This document shows positions 19,568-28,005 of a DNA stretch of 64,000 bases, piece by piece (within the stretch, counting starts at the first letter, position 1; the number at the start of each line of letters is the position of its first letter). The DNA lies in contig NZ_CP037899.1 of NCBI RefSeq assembly GCF_007475525.1, forward strand, positions 1,550,001-1,614,000. The letters run 5' to 3'. The notes below the pieces were generated by a model. It had not been told where the DNA came from, searched no databases, and saw only the letters and a program-made list of their open reading frames with translations. Position numbers and translations under genes: made by a program. Source of the DNA: Methylacidiphilum kamchatkense Kam1. Lineage in GTDB: Bacteria > Verrucomicrobiota > Verrucomicrobiia > Methylacidiphilales > Methylacidiphilaceae.

Positions 19568-19888
19568 TTAAAGATAATCTTCTTGGGAAATCGACGTCGA
19601 CTCCCTTTTGCCCAAAATTTCTGCTTGCGCGATCACCATTTCCTTCGAACCATCGAACCGGTATCCATTACAATTGGGGCAAAATACAGCTTTCTTCGCC
19701 ACAATTGAGCCACAACTTTCACACACTTTAAATTCTTGTGGAGAGGCAATAATCCTTGCTGCCTTTTTTGCTCTATCTTCTAATGGTTCTTTCACAGCTT
19801 TAAAATACAATTCTAATAGCCAGATACAACGTTGAACTAAAAAAAAAATAATCGATCGCCTTGCAGAGTCTTTTCCACCTCTTGCCAT
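19568..19888 (-). CDS. Zinc-ribbon small protein, unknown function
   Basis: 106 residues. A hydrophobic N-terminal helix (IIFFLVQRCIWLLELYF) is followed by a charged stretch and one zinc ribbon, VCESCG...FCPNCNGYRFD, about residues 56-80. Such ribbons occur in many verrucomicrobial small proteins; role unknown. It ends in a polar tail. The helix could be membrane or a packing helix. Confidence 0.6.
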   Translation of the reverse strand: MARGGKDSARRSIIFFLVQRCIWLLELYFKAVKEPLEDRAKKAARIIASPQEFKVCESCGSIVAKKAVFCPNCNGYRFDGSKEMVIAQAEILGKRESTSISQEDYL

Positions 19889-20170
19889 CCAATCTGGAAG
19901 GATCCATCCCTACAGGCCTTTAACTGACCCCAACCTCTTGTGCATGCTAACTAAGAGATTCAGATCCCCACCAACTTTTCCTGTCTATAACCCTGCTCAA
20001 CTATTCAATCAAATAGAAAAAGATGAAGAACAAGCCCTTTGCTATCCCCCCTTTTAAAGGGGACAAGCCTCCTTGGAATAAAAAACTGATTGACTCTCCC
20101 CCCCTCCCCCCCCCAGTAGATCGCTGTAAGCCCACAACTAAAAGATCCTATGTACTAGCCCCTTTCACAA
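19889..20170. other. Intergenic region with a CCCCTTTTAAAGGGG palindrome and long C runs
   Basis: Contains the near-perfect palindrome CCCCTTTTAAAGGGG at 20048-20062 and, at about 20098-20114, a C7-T-C9 tract. No coding frame with family features was found. The long C runs are intact here in contrast to the shortened ones in four genes. Confidence 0.45.
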
Positions 20171-21373
20171 TCATTCTTCAGGTTTATTTTTCTCAACATG
20201 TAATATATTTTTTGTAGGATCCATGGCTGTTAATAAAAGAGAACGTAAACTTGGATAATCATTAAAGTAGTGTGCTCTTATTATTGGATCATTCCTACTT
20301 ATACAACCTTTGATACCTTCTTCTATACAAAGAAAAAAACTACCTCCATAAAATGTTTGATCTCTATGATCACTATACATATATTCAATGTGACACTTTC
20401 TACTACATATCCCAAAAAAAACATCTATTAACTCATCAACTCTAACGATTGCTTTTCTCTCTACCTCATCCTTCAATCTACCTGCTAGTTCTCTTTTCGC
20501 TTTTTCCCTAATATAACGATTTAAGGAAGAAATAAAATAAAATGGAGTCACTTTGTTGAATGATTCATCCTTCTCAGTACGCAACCACTCGATTGGAGAA
20601 GTCTCATCAGGAATTGATGCTAAAATGATGAGCTTGCTCCAAAAACCATTGCTATACGCTAAAAAATCCTTGTAAAATTGAGGGATAGAGACTCCGAATT
20701 CTCCGTAAAAATTTCTATCAGCTTTTTCTATTGCCGAAGGGCTTGCTGGTGGCAGAAAACAGCCTTCTAAAGCATATCTGCTTTTCCTATGCGCATGTAA
20801 ACAAGCTATGAGCTTCGGATCCAAACTTTTTTGTGCGTGTTTTAAATTATAAAAAATGAATTCTACCTCTGCTTTTATTAACGAATACAAATCTTCATAA
20901 CTCTCCCTATCCTTTGTTGGATTGATGAAATTACACAGTCCTCCTTTATTGTAGACCGTATAGTAAAGGCCCGAAGAACTATCGTAGAGATATCTCCGAG
21001 CTAGACTTAAAGATTCGCCTAAAAGTAGCTTATGGTCATAAAGCCCTTTATAATGCGTTCTTACATACTGATTACGTGTAACAAAATAAAAAAAGTTACT
21101 TTCCTTTGGATCTTCTTCCCTTAACCACGGAAGAGAAGATTGACTGTCAATTACTGGATAAAAATAACCCAATCCAAAACTAAACCCATTGGCATAAGCC
21201 AAAAGATCCTTGTATACCTCTGGAATTGCCACTCCAAATTCCTTTTGGCTTATTTTATCGGCTTCTTCTATCGCTTGCGGAGAAGCAGGTGGATTGAATA
21301 CAATATAAGGCTCTTCTGCTTCATAAGAACGAAGCGTTTCCAATAACGTATATAATTGGTGATCTAAACTCAT
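20171..21373 (-). CDS. Protein with two SUKH (SMI1/KNR4) domains
   Basis: 400 residues, no signal peptide. Two internal copies start at about residues 28 and 207 and share PPASPxAIEEADK, EFGVxIPxxYKDxLAYxNGF, the SUKH superfamily signature. SUKH proteins are commonly immunity proteins of toxin systems or partners in regulatory complexes. The two copies are divergent enough to suggest an old duplication. The start (AGAAAGG before ATG 21373) faces the TrbL-like gene. A direct toxin partner is not identified; the neighbouring ChaN/Tiki-like protein is a possibility (inference). Confidence 0.75.
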   Translation of the reverse strand: MSLDHQLYTLLETLRSYEAEEPYIVFNPPASPQAIEEADKISQKEFGVAIPEVYKDLLAYANGFSFGLGYFYPVIDSQSSLPWLREEDPKESNFFYFVTRNQYVRTHYKGLYDHKLLLGESLSLARRYLYDSSSGLYYTVYNKGGLCNFINPTKDRESYEDLYSLIKAEVEFIFYNLKHAQKSLDPKLIACLHAHRKSRYALEGCFLPPASPSAIEKADRNFYGEFGVSIPQFYKDFLAYSNGFWSKLIILASIPDETSPIEWLRTEKDESFNKVTPFYFISSLNRYIREKAKRELAGRLKDEVERKAIVRVDELIDVFFGICSRKCHIEYMYSDHRDQTFYGGSFFLCIEEGIKGCISRNDPIIRAHYFNDYPSLRSLLLTAMDPTKNILHVEKNKPEE

Positions 21374-21548
21374 TTTCTTTTACCTTTCTATCCAACATTC
21401 ATGTTAACGAAAACTGAAACAAAACCATGCGTTCGTTGGCGCATGCATTTTGGAGTCTTCATGCAAAAAGTTCTTCAGACTTTTCTTTTCTAAGCAAGCC
21501 TCAAAAACTTTTCTTTTTTCTATTAATAATAGTGCAAGAGAAAAAGAA

Positions 21549-23147
21549 ATGAGCAGAAAGAGGCTTTTTATTTTTTCTTTTTTTATTTTTCTTTTTTTTA
21601 CCATCCCTGCCTACTCTCAACAACCAGGTGGCTATCAACCCAATGGGTCTCTATCAGGGATCGATCCAAGTCTTGGTCCTCTTATCCAAAAAGTTTTTCA
21701 GTTTGGTCAGCAAGCTAGAGAAGAAGGCGAACAGATTGCAGTAAGCATCGCCCCTTTTTTATTTTTCATGGCAGCAGCCGTCGGAGGGTTTCGAGTGGCC
21801 TTCGGAAGACCCATTATCGATGAACTCATCGATTATACCATTCATGCAGTCGTGATTTGGATCGTTGTGTATGCACAATTTCCTCAGCACCTTATTGATG
21901 CCGCCAGGCAAGCCTTGATTCAAGGAGGACTCAACTGGGGAAAACAAATCGCTAACCTTGCCTTTGATCCACCTGCAGGGAGTACCCCAACCCAATGGTG
22001 GATATGTTGGATCCATGTGCCTCCGTCCAGTGGAGTTGGAGCTGTGGCTTCACCAGGAGGAGTGTGTCCGGGCAATATAGCCGATTTTAAATTTGGACCG
22101 ATCTTTGTAAGCCGCATGTTTGGACTGGCCAATAACTTGGCGATCTTTAATCCAGTGGTATACAAATATCTCAATCAAGCCTTTCAGGGACTTCTTTCAT
22201 GGATGGCTATGATGCCAAATGATATCAGTCCAGTTGCTTCTCAAACCGTAACTGCCATGCAGATCTGGGCGATACCCCTTATGACTTCTATCGGCTGGGT
22301 TTTTGCTCTTGTTTTAACAGCCGCTCTCCTTTGCATTGGAGCGATATTCACTATCATTTTTAGTCAGATCATATTGCTTGGGGGTAGTGAGGCAGCCTAT
22401 CAAGCCTTGACTGGGTTTGGGATTGCTCTGGTACCACTGACTTTTTTTGCTTCCTTCCGGGGTCTCTGGAGGCCAATGCTTATAGGCCTAGTCGCCGTAT
22501 CAATCGTTCCGCCCCTCTACTGTATCCTAGCCGGACTTGGGTATATGATGGCTGACATTATTTTTAATACCCTCTTTGGCATTAGTGTCAGCGGAGACAT
22601 GGGCTTTGTAGCTGGTGCCACAACTCTAGGAGCGATGGTTCCTATGATCATTGAAGCGACTATCGGCTGGCCGATTAACGGACTTAGCCTTTCCAACCTT
22701 TTTGGAGGCAGCGGAGGCGGCTTTTCAAGCCTCTTACAAGTCTTTCTCCAATCCATTCTTACCAATAACGGGGCTCCAGGAGGTATTCCGATTCAGCAAT
22801 GCCTTGAACAAGGTGCTTCGGCTAAAAGTTCCTTTTTGTGTGCGGTGGTCTATACTATTCTAGGGTTTTTACAGGCTTCAGGAGCCTGGGTGCTCTACTC
22901 CCTTGGCATAAACATTGTTGCCGCTTTTATCTATGCTGGTTCGATGTTCCCGCTGGTAGCCGTTCGAGTCGCTTATGGTTGGTCTTTAGCATTCTCAGAC
23001 ATGGCTGGCGCCTTGCTAGAAGGCTTTAGCGGGCATTTCGGCAGGGTGCACGGGGCAAGCATGGAAGGACTGCAGGGCGTTGGACAGAACATCCAAAGCC
23101 GAGTAGGAGGCGTCCTAAAAGCTATTGTTGGAAAGGAGTATAAATAG
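21549..23147 (+). CDS. TrbL/VirB6-like polytopic membrane protein
   Basis: The ATG at 21549 opens a signal-like peptide (RLFIFSFFIFLFFTIPAYS), then Gln/Gly-rich mature start and about six to seven membrane segments (ALVLTAALLCIGAIFTIIF, LIGLVAVSIVPPLYCILAGL). The layout, with a long central loop rich in Gly, Pro and Cys and a C-terminal soluble tail, resembles the VirB6/TrbL channel components of type IV secretion. No other T4SS genes are present, so it is an orphan. The frame is open back to 21450, but the start at 21549 gives a good signal peptide. A small secreted protein follows 13 bases later. Family call is tentative. Confidence 0.6.
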   Translation: MSRKRLFIFSFFIFLFFTIPAYSQQPGGYQPNGSLSGIDPSLGPLIQKVFQFGQQAREEGEQIAVSIAPFLFFMAAAVGGFRVAFGRPIIDELIDYTIHAVVIWIVVYAQFPQHLIDAARQALIQGGLNWGKQIANLAFDPPAGSTPTQWWICWIHVPPSSGVGAVASPGGVCPGNIADFKFGPIFVSRMFGLANNLAIFNPVVYKYLNQAFQGLLSWMAMMPNDISPVASQTVTAMQIWAIPLMTSIGWVFALVLTAALLCIGAIFTIIFSQIILLGGSEAAYQALTGFGIALVPLTFFASFRGLWRPMLIGLVAVSIVPPLYCILAGLGYMMADIIFNTLFGISVSGDMGFVAGATTLGAMVPMIIEATIGWPINGLSLSNLFGGSGGGFSSLLQVFLQSILTNNGAPGGIPIQQCLEQGASAKSSFLCAVVYTILGFLQASGAWVLYSLGINIVAAFIYAGSMFPLVAVRVAYGWSLAFSDMAGALLEGFSGHFGRVHGASMEGLQGVGQNIQSRVGGVLKAIVGKEYK

Positions 23148-23160
23148 GAAAAGACATGCC

Positions 23161-23817
23161 ATGACGATCCTGTTTTCCTTTTTTTTCCTTTATAATTATA
23201 TCGAATCAACCCATACCTATGCCAAGCTCTTCCTGACTAGAGAAAAAACCTACCCCTACGCCCTCACTCCCCACGTGTTTTTCGATCAAAAAGTCAATTC
23301 TTATGATAGTGGAGTCTTTCAAGCCTATATACCGGAAGATCCCAGATATCCGGCGTTATGGGCCAGGGCCTGGATTAATGGCCATCCACTGAGCATGAAA
23401 AAATATACTAGAGCGCAGGCAATTGGGACGGGTTTGGTTTCTCGGCATTCCAAATACGTCTGGCTTTCTGAGGAGTATACTGGCAGTGGGGAACTGCATA
23501 AACAGGCGGAGTTTGTCGTGCTGCCGGCAGAAGGCACCCAAAAAATAGATGAATACGTCTGTATCTTAAACTGGGATCACGTGGACCGGCCAATCGAAGA
23601 GGTGACCTTTACGATGGATCTTGGTGCCATCACTATGGCAATTCCTGGAATCGGTAGACAAAATAACCCTTTTTATGTCCAGTGGCTTTATGGCACCTTT
23701 TTCAGGCTAGAACCTCCCGGTTACCAAAGAGCCGGTAGCACCGTCAGCTGGCGCTGGACCCATATCTCAAGCATCGACCAGAAAATCCGCGTCCAATGGT
23801 ATGCCTGGTATCGATGA
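23161..23817 (+). CDS. Secreted protein of unknown family, paralog A
   Basis: 218 residues with signal peptide (MTILFSFFFLYNYIES). Start chosen at ATG 23161 with AGGAA 8 bases before, 13 bases after the TrbL-like stop, so the two are one operon. Shares with the gene at 26957: TYAKLFLTRE, HVFFDQ, LPEDP-type, YVWLSE, VLPAxxxxKIDE, IPGIG, and a common C-terminus IDQKIRVQWYAWYR. No domain recognised; possibly an adhesin-like or pilin-related extracellular protein, but that is speculation. Confidence 0.7.
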   Translation: MTILFSFFFLYNYIESTHTYAKLFLTREKTYPYALTPHVFFDQKVNSYDSGVFQAYIPEDPRYPALWARAWINGHPLSMKKYTRAQAIGTGLVSRHSKYVWLSEEYTGSGELHKQAEFVVLPAEGTQKIDEYVCILNWDHVDRPIEEVTFTMDLGAITMAIPGIGRQNNPFYVQWLYGTFFRLEPPGYQRAGSTVSWRWTHISSIDQKIRVQWYAWYR

Positions 23818-23822
23818 TTTAT

Positions 23823-23839
23823 ATGCGCCAATGGCGCAT
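23823..23839 (+). terminator. Possible terminator hairpin after paralog A
   Basis: ATGCGCC - AAT - GGCGCAT forms a 7-base-pair stem with a 3-base loop, followed by GTTGTTTTGAT. The T-run is short, so it may be a weak terminator. The half TGGCGCATG also appears at 21437-21445, just before the TrbL-like gene. Confidence 0.45.
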
Positions 23840-23861
23840 GTTGTTTTGATATTCTGAATTT

Positions 23862-25085
23862 CTATTTTTTTGGGGCACGTGGATCTTTTCCTTTTTGTTG
23901 AACGTGCTCCGAAAGAGGCAGAGGAAAATGCCCAGGAGATGTCGTTTGGATTTTTATCCCATGGGTTATCGCCTTTTGTAAACCTCTTTGACTTTCAAAC
24001 ACATAATTTGTTGGATAATTTCTCAATTCATTCGTATATCCATCAGCTGTAACAATATAGGGAAAACCTGCTTGCTTCACTTCTTTGGAAAGATTGGTTT
24101 GTCTTTCTCCTAAATTATTCTTCCATTTATACTCTCCTAAATGAAACGCCCCTCCCCAATGGATCACTCTAGAGCCTGGATAATAAAAATGTCTAGTTTC
24201 TGCCACTCTTTTAATGTTACACGGACCATACCTGTGATCCTCTTTGTACTCTAGATTTCCAGCCATCCTTCGATCCCTATAATCCAGAAATGCAGGTGTT
24301 GGAGCAGGTACATATTTTCCAATTTCGATATTTTCTAAATCGCATTGAACCTCAAACTTCTCCTTGCGTTGTAAGTTCGCTACCTTATCCAATTCGTCAA
24401 AAAGATCTTGATAATTGTATGGAATAATCCCTTCTTTTTGAAGCGTCTCGAAGAGTTTTTTTCGTAGACTTTCTTTTGGACTTTTCCCAAGAAAAGCGCT
24501 TTTTCTTGCTTTCTTTAAGTACTCCTCAATAGGCTGTTGACACGTTTTAGGCAAACCTATTTGAAGATACAAATTCTTACTTTTAACCTGCTCCTTCATT
24601 TCTTTAGTACTAATGTCCACCGCATATACCTGTAGGTTCCCATGATTCTGTACATTATGCTTTACTACCTCTTTGATTACATCAGTATAATGAGACACAA
24701 GAGGTGTAGGAAATTTTTCTCCAGTGCTTTTGTCCACCATGATCCATTGGCCCTTTTCCTTTTTGATAGAACACTTCTTCACGTTCACGTCAAAAGGCAA
24801 AGCTAAAACAGCTGGGTATCTTTTCTGCATTTGATATATCATTTTGGCTTCCAGCTGATCGACTCTTTTTTCGGCTTCTTGCGCATCTATTTTATGCTCG
24901 TTAGCCTTTTCATATATCTGGCTAGCTTTCCGCATAAAGTGTTGGATTAGCGGATTAAAATCCCTTGCTAGTTCCAAGGTTACTACAAAGCCTTGTTGGT
25001 CTAGTTGAGGTAGCGCGTTGATCAAGGACTTATAGTGATTTGTAGTGTGGATTTCTCCTACAAGGACTGCTAAAGCTCTTTTCAT
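23862..25085 (-). CDS. ChaN/TraB/Tiki-superfamily-like protein, possible metal-dependent hydrolase or effector
   Basis: 407 residues, no signal peptide. N-terminal motif VLVGEIHTTNHYKSL (Gly10-Glu11-x-His13) and a second motif IHWGGAFHLGEYKW (His309, His315) match the paired GExH / GxxH pattern of the EreA/ChaN/Tiki fold. Between them lies a Lys/Glu-rich helical stretch. Known members range from heme-binding proteins to metalloproteases and toxin domains, so function is open. It is on the same strand and just after the secreted gene at 25170. Confidence in the fold is moderate; function is not assigned. Confidence 0.5.
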   Translation of the reverse strand: MKRALAVLVGEIHTTNHYKSLINALPQLDQQGFVVTLELARDFNPLIQHFMRKASQIYEKANEHKIDAQEAEKRVDQLEAKMIYQMQKRYPAVLALPFDVNVKKCSIKKEKGQWIMVDKSTGEKFPTPLVSHYTDVIKEVVKHNVQNHGNLQVYAVDISTKEMKEQVKSKNLYLQIGLPKTCQQPIEEYLKKARKSAFLGKSPKESLRKKLFETLQKEGIIPYNYQDLFDELDKVANLQRKEKFEVQCDLENIEIGKYVPAPTPAFLDYRDRRMAGNLEYKEDHRYGPCNIKRVAETRHFYYPGSRVIHWGGAFHLGEYKWKNNLGERQTNLSKEVKQAGFPYIVTADGYTNELRNYPTNYVFESQRGLQKAITHGIKIQTTSPGHFPLPLSEHVQQKGKDPRAPKK

Positions 25086-25099
25086 TTTTTCAGCAAGTG

Positions 25100-25127
25100 T
25101 TGTAGTTTTTTAGTTGTAGTTTTTTAG
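25100..25127. repeat. 14-base tandem repeat, two copies
   Basis: TTGTAGTTTTTTAG is repeated exactly twice (25100-25113 and 25114-25127) in the 84-base gap between the two minus-strand genes. On the minus strand the unit reads CTAAAAAACTACAA. Likely replication slippage; it could also act as spacing upstream of the ChaN-like gene. Confidence 0.8.
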
Positions 25128-25169
25128 CCTATGCGGTGTCGAAGAGAAGGGAAAGATCTGGTGGTACCA

Positions 25170-25793
25170 TTAATTTGTATCATTAATCTGCAATTCGACT
25201 AGCCTATTGGCTATGAATTTATACCTTAGAGGAGTCGGTATTTCTGAATATTGTTTCCAAAAAGGTATCACTAAAGAACCATCCTTTTCCCAATGCTCTC
25301 TCTTACTCCCAAAGCCTTTTATGATATCCTCAGGACGACACTGAACTTTACTCCCATCAAATGTTATAACGATATTTTTCTTACTATAAGATATAACCGC
25401 TTTCCCAGAAAGAGTCGGTATAGGCGCATCGATTAATTCCTTTCTTTCATTATCAACCGCTACAATTTTTTTTATGGCTCGATCACTAGTACTCGGGCAA
25501 GTATAGGTATAAACCGTTTTGGAAATGGCGATTTTGTAAATGGCGACATCCTTATTTCCTTTTGGATGGTAACTGGGATAATATTGAACCCTAAAGTCTT
25601 TATTTTCTGCTATTACCCATAACGGATTATATGTCATCGTCTGGACAAGATTTTTAATGTCTTTAATATCCAGCGTGGGTTTTCTTAATAAATTTGAAAG
25701 CTTGGGTTCAGCATTCAAGAGCTCTACGGTACAAAGAAAAAAAAGGAAAAAGAAAACTATCCGCTTCTCACTACGCCAGTTGTATCTTTTCAT
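25170..25793 (-). CDS. Secreted protein of unknown family
   Basis: Start placed at ATG 25793 (MKRYNWRSEKR...) because it gives a clean signal peptide (IVFFFLFFLCTVELLNA); the frame is open back to 25850. The mature part is about 180 residues of mixed beta type with one Cys in TYTCPST and one in VQCRPED that could pair. No family recognised. It precedes the ChaN/Tiki-like gene by 84 bases on the same strand and is probably co-transcribed with it, suggesting a joint envelope role. Confidence 0.6.
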   Translation of the reverse strand: MKRYNWRSEKRIVFFFLFFLCTVELLNAEPKLSNLLRKPTLDIKDIKNLVQTMTYNPLWVIAENKDFRVQYYPSYHPKGNKDVAIYKIAISKTVYTYTCPSTSDRAIKKIVAVDNERKELIDAPIPTLSGKAVISYSKKNIVITFDGSKVQCRPEDIIKGFGSKREHWEKDGSLVIPFWKQYSEIPTPLRYKFIANRLVELQINDTN

Positions 25794-26140
25794 ATCTTTT
25801 ATTTGCATATCTTTTATATAGGCTTCCAATGCTATTAGGGAGCATTCCAAGGCTGTTTTTTTTCTGTTTTATCCCTGCCTCAGCAGTTCTCAATCCTATG
25901 AAACCGTTCCCAAAAACTTTAGGTTTGCCAGCGAGCTATTTGCTTAGCAGCTGCTATCGAAGAAAGAAGAAATAGCCGAAGGGCTAATTTTCTTCCCTCA
26001 AGCAAATCAAATGTTCCAAGGGCTCTTAAGTAAAAGATGAGAAGAAATTCCAATTAATAAGAAAGCCTACTCAAAAACATTCTAACCATGCTAACTGACC
26101 CAATATTTCGCGGAAAGTTGGATGGTTGCTATTGTTATTT

Positions 26141-26168
26141 CTTTTTAATATTTACTTTTTAATATTTA
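26141..26168. repeat. 14-base A+T-rich tandem repeat, two copies
   Basis: CTTTTTAATATTTA is repeated exactly twice (26141-26154, 26155-26168), followed by CTTTG. Same unit length and copy number as the repeat at 25100, different sequence. Confidence 0.8.
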
Positions 26169-26210
26169 CTTTGTGTCATTCCATTTGATAATCCTTGATA
26201 ACTAGAGCTT

Positions 26211-26259
26211 TGACATCCCTACTTGCCTAAAACCGGAGTTTCCGATGTCACTTAGGCAA
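26211..26259. other. Interleaved inverted repeats, possible pseudoknot
   Basis: TGACATC (26211-26217) pairs with GATGTCA (26244-26250), and TTGCCTAA (26223-26230) pairs with TTAGGCAA (26252-26259). The order A1-B1-A2-B2 is the arrangement of an H-type pseudoknot. It could be a structured RNA or the end of a decayed transposon of the IS605 type; neither is proven. Confidence 0.5.
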
Positions 26260-26956
26260 AGGGTTAAGCAGCTTTAAAGCTACTTCGATAGATTCCTACT
26301 GGAGAGAGCCTACTGCATCGCTCATTTCACAGACAAAACGAGCGTGCGCCACCCTTAGCCCATTGATTACGCCGACCACATCGGTGACTTTTTCAAAGGA
26401 CTTTCCTAGGACTTGAACAAGAGCCACCTCTAGCGGCTGGTCGCCGACCCATGACCGTGGCTCGAGTAGATACGACTTATGTTCTTATGGTGGGCCAGAA
26501 ATAAACCAGCCGTTCTGCCATTTCTGTTTGTAGCCCTGCTAACGGCATAACTTGCCTAAGTCTTTGTTGAAGAGGTGCTTGTTTAGGCCAGATATAGAAC
26601 GAATGTTCCCTCTTGGTGGCTAGGCTGTGACGGCTTCTGTCCTGGACATGTTCCCCCCCTACAAGCCCTCGACGCCCAGCATTACACAATTTATACTGAT
26701 CATGGCATGGGGTTTTGTGCGGAACTTGTGGCAGACTTAGCCGATACCGAAATGAACCTTCTAGAAGCAGGCTTTGGAGTTCTGTCAATTGTTACCTTAT
26801 TTTCTGTTTGTGGCTGATGTTTATGAAAAGCACCAAGAATAAAGTCAACAAAACACCCTTTCCTCTCTATCTCACAACAACCTACCAACGAGCATCCGCA
26901 ATCCAGATAGAAAGAAAGAATTGCAGAATAACGCCTTTTCATCAAAAATAGGCAAA

Positions 26957-27634
26957 ATGGGTTTTTTGTCTCTCTTTCTTTCCTTCTTCTTTTTCGCTTA
27001 CTATGAAAAATTAGACACCTATGCTCGACTCTTTCTCACTCAAAAGCCTGGAACCATGCTCCAGGAACCGCACATCTTTTTTGATCAACGCTATTCTTCA
27101 GTACTTTCTCCTATACCAGGAGTTGGCAATCTATTTTTGCCTGAGGACCCTCAATTCCCAGCATTGTGGGTCAGGGGATGGCTTAATGGCTCTCCAATTC
27201 CTATGAAAAAATATCCACGAGAAGAAGCAGAAAAAATTTTTGCTAGACATTATGCATCCCACTACGCCCAATATGTCTGGCTTTCAGAGCCTTTTCATGC
27301 CCATGGTGGTTTTAATTATATCATACAAGCTGAATTCAATGTTCTTCCGGCCCAAGAACAAGGGAAAATTGATGAATTCCATTATATTGTCAACGGAAAC
27401 TCTTCCGAACCCATGTATATGACTTTTACTCTAGATCTCAGCTCTATCAATCGAATCATTCCTGGAATCGGAAAACCCAACTCTCCCTATTTTATCCAAT
27501 GGTTATGCGGCAATTTTTTTAAACTCTCTCCAGATGGCTACAAAACTTCAAATGGTAGAGTCTATTGGCAGTGGCAAAATATTCATTCTATTGATCAAAA
27601 AATTAAAGCAGAATGGTATGCCTGGTACAGGTAA
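26957..27634 (+). CDS. Secreted protein of unknown family, paralog B
   Basis: 225 residues from ATG 26957, chosen because it opens directly into a signal peptide (MGFLSLFLSFFFFAYY). Shared with paralog A (23161): DTYARLFLT, HIFFDQ, LPEDPQFPALW, YVWLSE, VLPAQEQGKIDE, IPGIGKPNSP and the ending IDQKIKAEWYAWYR. Identity looks like roughly half by eye. It lacks the TrbL-like partner, and the 280 bases after it to the tRNA hold no gene. Confidence 0.7.
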   Translation: MGFLSLFLSFFFFAYYEKLDTYARLFLTQKPGTMLQEPHIFFDQRYSSVLSPIPGVGNLFLPEDPQFPALWVRGWLNGSPIPMKKYPREEAEKIFARHYASHYAQYVWLSEPFHAHGGFNYIIQAEFNVLPAQEQGKIDEFHYIVNGNSSEPMYMTFTLDLSSINRIIPGIGKPNSPYFIQWLCGNFFKLSPDGYKTSNGRVYWQWQNIHSIDQKIKAEWYAWYR

Positions 27635-27914
27635 ACACACCCAATGGACAATCCCATGCTCTAGAATGTTTTCTTTTAAAAAAACTTTGGATGATGATCT
27701 ATGATTCTTCAGTAACGCCCATCGGAGAAATAATATCCTTACAGGGGAGGTATAAAAAAGAGAGGAAAAAAATTTCTTGGACATTGTCCAACATGAAGAA
27801 AACCACCTTGAGTCAAAGCGGTTGAGAATTTTCCTTTGGTCAGTGCAAGCTCTTTGCCTGGGAATGCCCATGAAAAGATCAAATAAAAGCCCACCTGCCT
27901 TACGTACACGGAAA

Positions 27915-28005
27915 TGGCGGACAGGGTGGGATTCGAACCCACGAGGGAGGGAAACTCCCTAACGGTTTTCAAGACCGTCCCAATCAACCGCTCTGGCACC
28001 TGTCC
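27915..28005 (-). tRNA. tRNA-Ser(UGA)
   Basis: Reverse strand: acceptor GGACAGG/CCTGTCC, discriminator G, CCA encoded at 27917-27915, anticodon TGA in GGTCTTGAAAACC, long variable arm (TAGGGAGTTTCCCTCC) and GGGTTCGAATCCC T-arm. It marks the right side of the accessory region. Confidence 0.95.

Larger units (their letters stand above)
25794..26956. other. Long non-coding stretch with repeats and possible decayed genes
   Basis: No intact gene is supported over about 1.16 kb. It holds a tandem repeat (26141-26168), an interleaved inverted-repeat pair (26211-26259), the palindrome AGCTTTAAAGCT at 26270-26281, and a minus-strand open piece at about 26290-26480 (fragments LEPRSWVGDQPLEVAL, FEKVTDVVGVINGL) that could be a gene relic; I cannot name its family. 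Confidence 0.4.
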
